Assembly: GCA_963383645.1 (NCBI GenBank)
Contig: OY726579.1
Location: forward strand, 578,501 to 642,500
Reading direction: 5' to 3'
From: Muscardinus avellanarius
Lineage: Eukaryota; Chordata; Mammalia; Rodentia; Gliridae
Length of the DNA: 64,000 nucleotides
A model generated the notes under the pieces. It did not search any database and was not told the DNA's origin. It was given only the letters and a program-made list of their open reading frames with translations. Both the position numbers and the translations under genes were made by a program. Every line of letters starts with the position of its first letter. The stretch's first letter is position 1. Positions 1-11,134 of the stretch are shown in pieces.

Positions 1-652
1 AAAAAAAAAAAAAAAAACCAGCATCTAAGTTGACGAACGCCCCCTACTGGCTGAGGGTGTCTTTGAAACTGTGATCCTCCTTTCTCAGTCTCCCAAGTAC
101 TGGATTACAAGTGTGTGGCCCCAGGCATGGCACACTCCAGCCCCCCTTTTGTTAAGCCCGAATCCTTTTTTATATGTTTAATTATTTTGAGAAAGAGGCT
201 GGCTAAGTTTCTGAGGGTCTTGCTAAGTTACCGAGGCTGTCCTTGGACCTACAAACCTCCTCTAAATTTCCCAAGCACTGAGACTATAGGTGTGTGTCAC
301 GTCTAAATATGATATTCACTATTGGCAGTTTCAAGTTTTGAATTTTTTTTTTTTTTGGTGGTACTGGCGGTGGAACCAGAGGCTTTCTACCTCCACGCTA
401 CACTCTCAGACCTATTTTATATTTGGAAACAGGGTCTCACTAAGTTGCTGACAGCCTCACTGAGTAGCTGAGGCTGGCCTCGAACCTGTGTGATCCTCCT
501 ATCTCAGCCTCCCAAGCACGGGGATGACAAGCGTGCGCCACCACGCCCAGCTCAGTTTCAAGTTTTAAGTTCCAACTGACTTCAGGATAAATGTCAGAAA
601 ACTTCTCTTAACAATGCAAGGAAACAGATGGCGGCTGTCAAGAGTGCTGTAC
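1..652. repeat. FANCD2 intron 12 (partial): SINE remnants
   Basis: A-run at 1-17, degenerate antisense B1 pieces at about 68-128 and 190-303, and a full antisense B1-dID at 345-552. The rest is unique intron. Confidence 0.75.
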
Positions 653-753
653 CTTGCTCGTCCTCGGCTGCTCAAGTTGACCTGGGAAGGCGGGAACAGC
701 GACAGCAAAACGAAATGTTGCCCGTTCAGCTTCTCCCGCAGCTCAGAAACGAC
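653..753 (-). CDS. FANCD2: FANCD2 exon 12
   Basis: Acceptor TTCTGTAG before 753, donor GTACAG after 653. 33 codons plus 2 nt, residues 297-330, reading VVSELREKLNGQHF at the start and SQVNLSSRGRA at the end. Matches the human VISELREKL...KGRA exon, with a diverged middle. Last FANCD2 exon inside the window. Confidence 0.88.
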
Positions 754-2253
754 CTACAGAAGCAGAAGTTACCCACGTGATCTGCTCACTCAGTAGGCGG
801 CACAGTCCATTCTGTTAACAGAACTCCAGCCACCCCGGGAAGAATCAGAAAGAAAAAAATTCTAAATAAGGGACACGCTGGTTGATGAGAACAGTCAGCA
901 AGGACAGTGCCAGACCCCCAAATCCACAGGCCCCTGAAGTGCACAGAGCTTCCTCCTGCTGCACGGAGAGAACAAGGAGAAGCTCGGCAGCTTGTTTGTC
1001 ATGAGCAGTCTGGACCGGCAGCTCCGTCTCTTCCCGCACGCTGACGAGGTCAGCCAGGCCTTATCAGAGTCTGGGGCCACAGAAGAGAATCTTGAGACTA
1101 TTCACTTAAACAATTTATCCTAAAGTATCTTGATCAGCTGGGAACTAATAGTATACCTCCTCGGCCTCTCACTTTATCAGTGGCCTCACATTCTCCATTT
1201 CTTATTTCTGTGGTACTGGAGATTGAACCCAGAGGCATTCTAACCTTTTTTGTTCTTATTAGGAAACACGGTCTCTCTAGGCTGATGAGTCTCACTACTT
1301 GTTGAGGCTGTTTGCAAACCTGTGATCTTCCTATCCTCCCAAGGACTGGGATTACAGGCATGCCTACCACCCTGAGCTCCTATTTTTATTTTGAAACAGG
1401 GTTTCACAGGCTGGCTGTGGTGCATGCTTGCAATCCCAGTTCTCAGGAGGCTGAGACAGGAGGATGGAAGCCAGCCACAGCAACTCAGTGGGGTTCTTAG
1501 AAGCTTAGTAAAACTCTGTTTCCAAATAAAATATAAAATAGAAAGCTAGGCATGGTGGTGTACACTTGTAATCCCAGTACTTGGGAGGCTGAGACAGGAA
1601 GATATCAGGTTCACAGCCAGCGTCAGCTACTAAGTAAGGCTCTCAACAACTTAGTGAGACCCTGTTTCAAAATAAAGAATAAGCCGGGCATACTGGCACA
1701 CACTTGTAATCCCAGCATTCGGGAGGCTGAGACCAGAGGATCGCGGTTCGTGGACAGCCTCAGCTACTTAGTGAGGCCCTCTGCAACTTAGCGAGACCAA
1801 GTTTCAAAATAAAAAGAATAAAAAGTAGGGCAGGGGGTATAGCTCAGAGGTCAAATGCCTCTGGGTTCCATCTCCAGATCCACAAAAAAAAAAAAAAAAA
1901 AAAGAATAAAAAATAGGGCTGGGGTGTAGCTCAGAGCTCAGAGACAGAACGCCCCTGGGCTCAATCTCCATTACCACCAAAAAGAAAAAAAATAAAAAAT
2001 AAAAAAAGGTCTGTGGTGTAGTCAGAGGTAGAATGCCCCTAGGTTCCATCCCTGGTACCACGCACGCACACGCACACACACACACAGAAGTAAGAGTCTC
2101 ACTAAATTGCTAAGGCTGGTTTTGAACCTGCCATCCTCTTGTTTCAGCTTCCCAGTCACTAGTACCACATTCTCCCTTGAATGTATATTCTTTTTACTTT
2201 CCTAAATATTATTTCTATGTTTCTAAAAAAAAAAAATAGTAACGTTAGTATAC
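754..2253. repeat. FANCD2 intron 11: SINEs and tandem ID halves
   Basis: 754-1130 is unique. Antisense B1-dID at 1195-1378. Sense left halves at 1405-1545 and 1546-1680, a full sense B1-dID at 1681-1885, then two further ID halves at 1903-1980 and 2008-2090 ending in a CA run. An antisense scrap at 2090-2167. Confidence 0.75.
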
Positions 2254-2358
2254 CTCAAGTGCATTAGTGGTTGTTATGGAATGCAGAATAAACTTGATTA
2301 TCACAGGTAAATCTTGTAATGCCACCGATGACAGCTTGCCCATCACCAACTGGCGAAC
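2254..2358 (-). CDS. FANCD2: FANCD2 exon 11
   Basis: Acceptor TTTTAG, donor GTATAC. Exactly 35 codons in phase 0 (residues 262-296), starting [12 protein letters not shown] and ending TTTNALE. Clear orthology to the human VRQLVMDKLSS exon. Confidence 0.95.
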
Positions 2359-2613
2359 CTAAAATTAAAAAGCGCATAAGCCTTAAATACTGCCATGTCA
2401 CTACCGTACCCAGCACTGACTAGGTTAGGTAAAATTAGAAAAATCCCTTCTCTCTGTTTTCCCACCTATCGCCAAAGAAGAAAAATAACTCCTGTTACTT
2501 TTCCCCTAAATTACAAACTTTCAAGTGTTAATGACAAAACTTCTTCACACATGGACCAATGAGAGCTGTGGCAGGACACCGGCTCTGTGTCTGGGGAGCA
2601 CCTTCTTTTGTAC

Positions 2614-2701
2614 CTTAGATAAGAAGCTTGGGTCAAGTCGGAGGCTAGAAAGGACGTCCAGGATCGGGACAGTAAGGGAAGTATTCTCCGCCAAGAGGTC
2701 A
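2614..2701 (-). CDS. FANCD2: FANCD2 exon 10
   Basis: Acceptor TTCGCAG, donor GTACAA. One nt plus 29 codons, residues 232-261, reading [17 protein letters not shown] and [12 protein letters not shown]. Almost identical to human. Forms the end of the region corresponding to the human CUE domain. Confidence 0.97.
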
Positions 2702-4862
2702 CTGCGAATAGTTGAAAAGGAAAAGTCATACAACGGTCGGAACAGAGATGAGCAGATAAACACTTGAGAAAACCATCAGAGTATGGGAAGAGGATACACA
2801 GCTTGGTCTGCGGTGGACTGCCTCTCCCAGCCCCATCAACAGCTCCCCTCCACACCAAAATATACACATATGCCGGACACGGTGCTATATACTTGTAATC
2901 CCAACACTTGAGGGGCTGAGACAAGAGGACTGCAGGTTCAAGACCAGCTTCAAAACCTAGCAGACCCTGTTTCAAAACAAAAAGCAAAAAAGGGCTGGGA
3001 GAGTAACTTGGAGCTTGGAGGTAAAATGACTCTAGGCCCAAACCCCACGATCCAAAGAAAAAAATGTACACATACTCAAGTCCCTATATAAGATGGCATA
3101 ATAAAGCCGGGCGTAGAGGCACAGGCTTGTAATCCCAGCATCTGGGAGGCTAAGACAGGAGGACTGCAGTTCACAGACAGCCTTAGCTATCTAGTGAGGC
3201 CCTTTGCAACTCAGTGAGACGCTGTTTCAAAATAAAGAATAAAAAATAGGGCTGTGGTGTAGCTTAGAGATAGAATGCCCTTGGGTTCCATCCCCAGTAC
3301 CAAAAAAAAACAAAAAAAAACAAAAAAAAAAAAACGGCATAACAGGATTGGGAAATTAACTCAGTGATACTGGGTTTGCCTAGCATGTTTAAGGACCTGG
3401 CTCCAATCCCCAGTATCAGAGTAATAAATAAAATGGCATAGTATTTGCACATAACCTGCAGAAATTCTTCTATGTACATTAAATCATCTCTGAATTACTT
3501 ATAAGACTTAGTATCATTTAAATGCTTTATAACTAGTTCTAAATAAAATGCATTGATTAGAAAATAATGACAAGAAAAAAGTACATGTGAATACAGACGG
3601 AGCATTTTTTTCTGAGTATTTCTTTAAGTTCATGTTATTGTATGTATGTATGTATGTATGTATGTATGGTACTGGGGGTGGAACCCAGCAGCTTTCTACC
3701 TCCGGGCTATACTCCCAGACCTATTTTCTATTTTATTTGGAAAGAGGGTCTCACTAAGTTGCTGAGAGCCTCACTAAGTAGCTGAGGCTGGCTTTGAACC
3801 TGTGCGATCCTCCTGTCTCAGCCTCCCAAGCGCTGGGATTATAAGCATGCGCCACCACACCTGGCTTTTCTGAGTATTTCTGATCTATAGTTGGTTGAAT
3901 CAGAGAATATGGAACCCATGGATACAAAAAAATCAATAATTTAGTTCCAATTAAAATTGCTGATTAGTGTGGTTTCCCTAAAGCTTGTCTTCATTACAAA
4001 AAATAACACATGCTTATCATAAAAATTCAAAAACACAAATAAAATAGAAACGAGAAGCCCTCCTTGGCCATCCCAGCACCCAGACGTCACTGCCCTTGAG
4101 TTTGATACACATCCTTCCTGAAAAAGGGGAAAAGAAAACCCAAAGCAGTTACGCAGAGGCGTGTGTGACACACACAGGCGCAGGTGCCGCGGGGCACAGG
4201 GCCCTGAGCGGGCGAGCGCCAGAGGGCAGGAGGCGGCAGAGCGTGGCGCTGGGACAAAAGGAACAAAGGCGGGAATCACTGCACACTTGGAGGAGGTATT
4301 GAAGAAAAGGAGGTATTCTAAATTGGATTTTTTAAACTCAAAGACAAGAAAAAGCTGCACAAGACAGATGTCCCTTCTCAGTTGCTGCTCTACCACTGGA
4401 CCACCATTTTTTGCACAAAGGGCAGTAAGCAATAGGTGTGATGCAGAGACGTGTGCTCCAGGGACTCCTCTAGGGACTCGCAGATGGAGATGTTTAAGAA
4501 GCTCCAAATGGCTGCCACGTGCAATCAGCAGGGAGAAGCCCCGGGGGCATGCAAAAGATCATGGTCAAGTTCTCCATACACCAAGTCTATGCCCAATCCT
4601 AAACCAGACTTCTTCAAATCAGGAAGTGGGGGGGGGGAGAGAAGAGAAGAGAAGAGAAGAGAAGAGAAGAGAAGAGAAGAGAAGAGAAGAGAAGAGAGAG
4701 AGAGGAGAAGGAGGAGGAGGAGGAGGAGGAGGAGGAGAGGGGAGGGGAGGGGAGGGGAGGGAGGAGAGAGGAGAGGGGAGGGGAGGGGAGGAGAGGAGAG
4801 GAGAGAGGAGAGACAGGAGAGAGAGGAGAGAGAGGAGAGGAGAGAGAGAGGAGAGAGAGGGA

Positions 4863-4938
<76 letters not shown>

Positions 4939-5692
4939 GGGGATAAAATTTAGGGGCATTCTTCCTCCGAGCTACACCCCCAGCTCTCGTTTTTATTCTT
5001 TTTTGTTTTGTTTCGTTTTTGTTGGTACTAGGGTTCCTGGAAACCATTCTACCTCCGGGCTACACTCCCAGACCTATTTTTATACTTTTCAAAATTTGGA
5101 AACAGGGCCTAATCCTCCTGTCTCCGCCTCCCAAGCGCAGGGATTACAAGCGTGTGTCACCACGCCCGGCCCTCGTTTTTATTCTTGATGTTAAAACAGG
5201 GTCTCACTAAGTTACGTAGGGCCTCACTAAGTAGTTGAGGCTGGTGGAGAACCGCGAGCCTCCTTTCCCAACCTCCCAAGTACTTGGATGCCCGGCTAAA
5301 ACAGGGTATCATGTAAAATAAAGTATATTCAAATATATATCTGCTTTTAGAAATCTGTCGAATCCCAGACCCCACTCATGAAAGAGATAAACCATGCTCT
5401 TCTTACGTCACATCACCACTACTCTTTTCCTTTTCTTTTTGGTACCGAGCATCGAATCAAGAAGCATTCTACTTCCCAGCTATACCCCCAACGATATATT
5501 TTATTCCTCATTTTGAAACAGTGTCTCACTAAGTTGCAGAGTGCCTCGCCAAGTAGCTGAGGCTGGCCGAGAACCTGCGATCCTCCAGCCTCAGCCTCCC
5601 CAGTGCGGCGCCACCACGCCCGGCTCTTACTGCTACAGTGACAAAGCTCCCACAGCAGTGCTCCCTGAGGAGCCAACACGACACGCATCCAC
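2702..5692. repeat. FANCD2 intron 9: SINEs around a long purine tract
   Basis: Sense SINEs at 2868-3063 and 3102-3334, ID-like at 3345-3425, a TATG run at about 3639-3668, antisense SINE at 3664-3867. 3880-4620 is unique. After the purine tract, antisense pieces at 4935-4985, 5018-5171, 5172-5295 and 5438-5625. Confidence 0.75.
4628..4934. repeat. Compound purine microsatellite: G-run, GAGAA, GGA, GA, then GT
   Basis: 4628-4907 is all purine on the plus strand except C at 4814 and 4875; the first 186 nt are uninterrupted. Sub-blocks are AGAGA/GAAGA pentamers, GGA triplets, GGGGA pentamers and GA dinucleotides, followed by (GT) to 4934. Confidence 0.97.
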
Positions 5693-5817
5693 CTGAGCTC
5701 TCTTCCCACACTGGCGTGCTGGGCATCCCCTAGGATCTCAGGGAGGCTGGTGATGAAGTCATGCTGCACGTGGACCGGAGCGACACTGATCAGCTGCATG
5801 ATCTTGGTGGTGAGGTC
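5693..5817 (-). CDS. FANCD2: FANCD2 exon 9
   Basis: Acceptor CACTGTAG, donor GTGGAT. 41 codons plus 2 nt, residues 191-231, [14 protein letters not shown] then [17 protein letters not shown]. Highly conserved. Corresponds to the start of the CUE domain mapped in human at residues 191-254. Confidence 0.97.
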
Positions 5818-7883
5818 CTACAGTGGAGGACAGTATTAAAATCGTGGCATATGATCCAGAATAGAGAACCATTACCTACATGTGATATGCAGTGTTCAAA
5901 TTATTTTGCAAACAATATAACTACAAATGCAAGCTTCAAACCTAAATCAAGAGGCGAATGACCCAGATAATTCAACGTGACATAAAATACAGAGAAATAG
6001 AAAGAGTGGGTAGAACATTGACTAATAGGTATGCTACATACATTACTTAATATCATCTTTACAACTATGGAGTTTATGTGACAATTCTCTTTTGTGTGTG
6101 GTCCTGGGGACTGAACCAATAGCATTCAACCTGTAGCTACACCCCCAGCCCTATTCTGCTTTTATTTTTTTGTTTTGTTGCACCACTGGGGATGGGACCC
6201 AGGGGCATTCGACCTCCGAGCTACACCCCCAGCCCTATTTTTTATTCTTTATTTTGAAACAGGGTCTCACTGAGCTGCAGAGGGCCTCACTAAGTAGCTG
6301 AGGCTTGCTGGGCATGGTGGGGCACGCTTGTAATTCCAGTACTTAGGAGGCTGAGACAGAAGGATCTGGGTTCACAGACAGCCTCAGCTACTTAGTGAGA
6401 CCCTGTTTCAAAATAAAGAATAAAAAAAATTAGGGCTGGGGCATAGCTCAGAGGTAGTAGAGGCTGGCCACAAACCTGTGACCCTCCTGTCTCAGCCTCC
6501 CCAAACCTGGGATGACAAGCGTGCGCCACACCCGGCTTGCTTTTATTTTGAAAGAGTCTGACTAAGTTGATGACTCTCACTACGTGCTGAGGTTAGTCTC
6601 AAAACTGGGATCTCCTCTCCCAGTCTACCAAGGACTGGAATTAAAGGCATGCACCGCCACACTGGCACTGACCCCTACATCTCAAACGAGAATTGTCAGC
6701 TGGGCATGCTGGCACATACGAATAATCCCAGTCCTTGGGAGACGGAGACAGGAGGACCCAAGATTCGAGGGCAGCCTTGGCAAGCAGTGAAACGCTCATC
6801 AACCTAGTGAGAGCCTCTTCAAAGTAAAAAGAAAATAGGATTACAATGTACTCAAGGTAGAATACCCTTGGGTTTAATCCCCAGTACCAATAAAATAAAG
6901 GAAAAATGTAGGGATCAGAGCTAGGCTTGGCGGTACACACTTATAATCACAGTACTTGGAAAAATGAGAAAGGAGGATTACAGGTTTAAGGACTGCCCCA
7001 GAAACTTAGACGCTATTTCAAAATAAAGTAGAGCTCAGGGTGTAACACAGAGGTAGAATGCCCGCAGGTTCAATCTCCAGGAATAAAAAACAAAAAAACA
7101 AAAATGCAGAGATGAGATTTGGGCATGGTGGCCCACCCTTATAATCCTAGTACTTGGGAAGATGAGACAAGGATTGCAGGTTTGGAGCCAGACTCAGCAA
7201 TTTAGCAAGATGCTGTTTCAAAATAAAAAATAAAAATCAGGGCTCGGCAGGTTGCTCAGAGGTAAAATGCCTCTGGGTTCAAGCCCTAGTACCACACACA
7301 CAAAAGTAGGGATCAAGTTACTCAAGGACACATAATTAAGTGGCAGAAGCCACATTCCAGCCCCCGATGAGAACCTAAAACTCAGGTTCTCCCAAATAAA
7401 GATTAGGCCTTGGAGCCAGGCATGGTAACACACACGTAGAATGGCAGTACTTGGGAGGCTGAAACGAGAGGATCACAGGTTTGCAGCCAGCCTCAGCTAC
7501 TTACAGAGACCGTCCGCAGTGAGTGAGACCATGTTTCAGAAATAAAGAATAAAAAACAGGGCTGAGGGTATAGCTCAGAAATAGAATGTTCCCGTGTTCA
7601 ACCTCCAATACCACAAAAAATGAAAAATATTTAGCCCTGAAATATCTGCCAAAAATATGATTTTATGAAATCCTGACAAGAAGCCGGGCGAGGTGGTGCA
7701 TGCTTGTAATCTCAGTATTTGAAAGGCTGAGTCAGGAGGATCACAGGTTCAAAGCCAGCCTTGGCAACTTAGCAAGGTGCTCTGCAAATTAGCGAGACCC
7801 TGTTTCCAAATAAGAAATATCAGGCTGCGGGTTTAGCTCAGAGGTAAAATGCCTCTGGGTTTAATCCCCAGTGCCACAAAAAA

Positions 7884-7935
<52 letters not shown>

Positions 7936-8615
7936 GAAACCCTGGCAAAAAATGAGCCTCAAGCACTTGGCTCAAAGTACGTTCAATTTTATCCAAGTTC
8001 TTAAATAACAAATTGCCCATTTACAAAATACATTCTACAATATTCCTCAAACATACCTCAAATTAAAAAAATTGCAGTGAGGCAAAATGTTTTTATTGTG
8101 GGAGGGGGAGGTCTGGGGATAGAACCCAGGGGCATCTGACCTCTGAGCTACAACCCTTGGCCTATCTTGTATTCTTTATTTTGAAACAGAGTTTAAGTTA
8201 TGGAGGACCTCACTAAGTAATGAGGCTGTCCACGAACCGCGATGCTCCCGGTCTCGGCTTCCCAAGCGCGGGGATTACAAGTGTGTACCACAACACCCAG
8301 CCAGCAAAATGGTTTTAAATCTCATCGCTTGAGAAATAAACATAATCATCTTTATACTTTGAAAACTACAAAATTTAGCCGGGCGTGGTGGCGCTCACGC
8401 TTGTAATCCCAGCATTTGGGAAGCTGAGACCTGAGAATCGCGGTTCGCGGCCAGCCTCAGCTACTTAGTGAGGCCCTCTGCAACTCAGTGAGACCTGGTT
8501 TCAAAGTAAAAGAATAAGGGTGTATTCATTCGAGTCACCCCTTCATGCCAGCCTGGTATGGAGCTGTCCCTATTCTCTGTATTTCTATCTTTTTAATAAA
8601 CTTCTTTAAATCTTC

Positions 8616-8674
<59 letters not shown>

Positions 8675-9396
8675 GGAAAAGAAGGAAGGAAGGAAGAATA
8701 AAATTGGGCAGGGGGTGTAGCTCAGAGGTCAAATGCCTCTGGGTTCCATCCCCAGACCCACAAAAAAAAGAAAGAAAGAAAAGAAAGAAAGAAAACTATA
8801 ACATTTATTTCCATTTTATTTTATACAGGGATTGAACCCAGAGGCATTCTACCTCCGAGCTATACCCCTAGCCCTATTTTTCATTCTTTACTTTTAAACA
8901 AGGTCTCACTATGTTGTCGAGGCCCTCACTAAATAGCTGAGGCTGGCCACAAACCTACAATCCTCCTCTCTCAGCCTCCCAAGTACTGGGATTAATAAGT
9001 ATGTGCCACTACACCAAGCTTTATTTTTATTTTGAAACAAGATCTCATGAGGTAGATGAGAGTCTCACTACTTGCTGAGGCTGTCCTCAAACCTGCGATC
9101 CTCCTATCTCAGCCTCCCAAGTACTAGGATTACAAGCGGGCACCACTATGCCAGGCTTCCAAATCTTTAAATTATAAGTTAAATGATATCTAGTCTTTAT
9201 ACTTGGATAAGCTTCTTTTTGAAAGAAACGTAGAGAAAAACACTCATGATTCTCAAATTATGTAAGTCAGAAAAAGCAAACAGGTAGGAAAATTAGCATT
9301 TTCGGTATAGAAAGAAAAAAAGAGCACTACAAATTCCAACAGTTTGGACAAGTGCAGAAAACATTCTTGATCCGAGTACTGGAGTCCAGAGCACAC
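5818..9396. repeat. FANCD2 intron 8: dense SINE array
   Basis: Antisense pieces 6092-6305 and 6460-6540 interrupted by a sense SINE at 6306-6460; antisense 6541-6665; sense 6698-6895, 6918-7095, 7118-7310, 7410-7618 and 7682-7876 with an AAAG tail to 7935; antisense 8105-8304; sense D-type SINE split at 8370-8517 and 8702-8775; antisense 8826-9023 and 9024-9158. 5822-6090 and 9160-9396 are unique. Confidence 0.78.
8518..8701 (+). mobile_element. Retroposed 3' end of an unidentified polyadenylated RNA inside a SINE
   Basis: About 99 bp of non-SINE sequence ends with AATAAA at 8595-8600, 16 nt before a GAAA-rich tail (8617-8697). It splits a D-type SINE in its linker. AAGAATAA at 8510-8517 and 8694-8701 looks like the target duplication. 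It could be a gene 3' UTR or an LTR R region; I cannot name the source. Confidence 0.6.
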
Positions 9397-9475
9397 CTTG
9401 CCATCCACAACTCTGTCGAGCCACTTGAGCTGACTGATGATGAGCCGGGGCATGCTGATCCCGTCGCTGCTCACT
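9397..9475 (-). CDS. FANCD2: FANCD2 exon 8
   Basis: Acceptor CTTTTCAG, donor GTGTGC. Finishes a split Thr codon, then 26 codons containing SMPRLIISQLKWLDRVVDGK, the conserved PRLIVSQLKWLDRVVDGK stretch of human FANCD2. Confidence 0.97.
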
Positions 9476-9670
9476 CTGAAAAGGCACCAGGAGACAAGGG
9501 CCTTAGCCTCTGCTGCTGCTGATTTTAGTGGTACAGGGGGACTGAGCCCAGGGGCGTTTCACCTCCAGGCTCTACCCTCAGCCCTATCTTATCTTATTTA
9601 TTTACTGTACTGGGGATTGAGCCCAGGGGCATTCTATCTCCAAATTATACTCTCAGCACTCTCTCACACA

Positions 9671-9731
<61 letters not shown>

Positions 9732-10825
9732 TTTCCCCCAGGTCTGGGGATGGAACCCAGGGGCATTCTACCTCCGAGCTACACCCCCTGCCCTATTTTT
9801 TATTCTTTGAAACCGGGTCTCACTGAGTTGCAGAGGGCCTCACTAAATAGCTGAGGCTGTCCGTGAACCGCAATCCTCCGGTCTTAGCCTCCTGAATGCT
9901 GGGATGACAAGCGTGCGCCACCACGCCCGGCTTTTTTTTTTTTAATTTTGAAACAGGTTCTCACTAACTTGCAGAGGGTCTTGCTAAGTTGCTGAGACTG
10001 GCCTTAAACCTGCGATCCTCCTGCTTTAGTCTCTCAAGCACTGAGACTGAAGTTCAAAGCCAGCCTAAGTAATTTAGCAAGGCTCTCAACCACTTAGTGA
10101 AACCTATTCCAAATAAAAAATAAAATAGGGCTAGGGATGTAGTTCAGAGACAGAATGTCCCTGGGTTAGATCACCAACAGGACAAAACCCATAAGGTGAG
10201 CCAGGCGTGGTGGGCACAACTGTCATCCCAGCATTGGGAAGCTGAGATTGTAGGATCACAGCGCAGACAGCCTCAGCTACTCAGTGAGGCCCTTTGCAAC
10301 TCAGTGAGACCCTGTTTCAAAATAAAAAATGAAAAATAGGGCTGGGGGTGGAGCTCAGAGGTAGAATGCCCCTGGGTTCCATCCCAGTACTGGAAAAAAA
10401 AAGAAAGAATCCATACATATACAACATATATAATTTTGTGTGTGTATATGGTGCTAGAGATTGAGCCCAGGGGCATTCTATCTGAGTTATACCCCAGCCC
10501 TTTTTATTTTTCATTTGGAAACCGGGTCTTACTAAATTGCTGAGGCTGGCTTGGAATCTACAATCTTCCTGTTTCAGCCTCCCAAGTACTGAGATTTCAG
10601 GTGTGAGCCACTGCACCCCCACCTAATATTTACTTTTAAAAACAATCTTATGCCGGGCATGGTGGCACACACTTGTAATCCCCGCGCTTGGGAGGCAGAG
10701 ACAGGAGGATCGCGCAGGTTCGAAGCCAGCTGTGCGCGCTGGCTTAGGAGACCCTGTTTCCAAATAAAAATGTAAAAATAGGTCTGGGAGTGTAACCCGG
10801 AGGTAGAAGGGCTTCCAGGAACTCC

Positions 10826-10884
<59 letters not shown>

Positions 10885-11081
10885 AATCTTATTAATTTTT
10901 AGAAAGTCACTAGTAGACGACATTTCAAAGAAAGATACCCCAATAAAACATTAGTAGTCATATAAGAACATGGCATCATGATAAAAATGACTTGACAAAC
11001 CAGTGATGTTACAGATTAAGCTTTCCAAAGAGAAACATATAGATTAGGGTACCATGAGAATTCCAGAATTACCCCACTTAC
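9476..11081. repeat. FANCD2 intron 7: SINEs and microsatellites
   Basis: Antisense ID pieces 9525-9595 and 9605-9660; (CT)(TA)T-run at 9671-9734; antisense 9740-9933 and 9945-10050; sense 10050-10195 and 10197-10398; antisense 10450-10622; sense B-type SINE 10650-10830 whose tail is a (CA) run at 10831-10883. 10890-11081 is unique. Confidence 0.75.
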
Positions 11082-11134
11082 GTTTCAAAAAGAAATTCTG
11101 GCAACTTTTCAAATAAGGTTTTGATAACAGCAGG
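11082..11134 (-). CDS. FANCD2: FANCD2 exon 7
   Basis: Acceptor TTTTTAG, donor GTAAGT. 17 codons plus 2 nt, PAVIKTLFEKLPEFLFE, matching human PAIIKTLFEKLPEYFFE. Residues 147-163. Confidence 0.96.

Noticed and set aside
4161..5188. Two long plus-strand ORFs (261 and 245 codons) and a minus-strand Leu/Ser ORF over the purine tract
   Set aside because: They are products of the GA/GGA microsatellite (Arg-Glu repeats, Leu-Ser on the other strand), with no conserved flanks.
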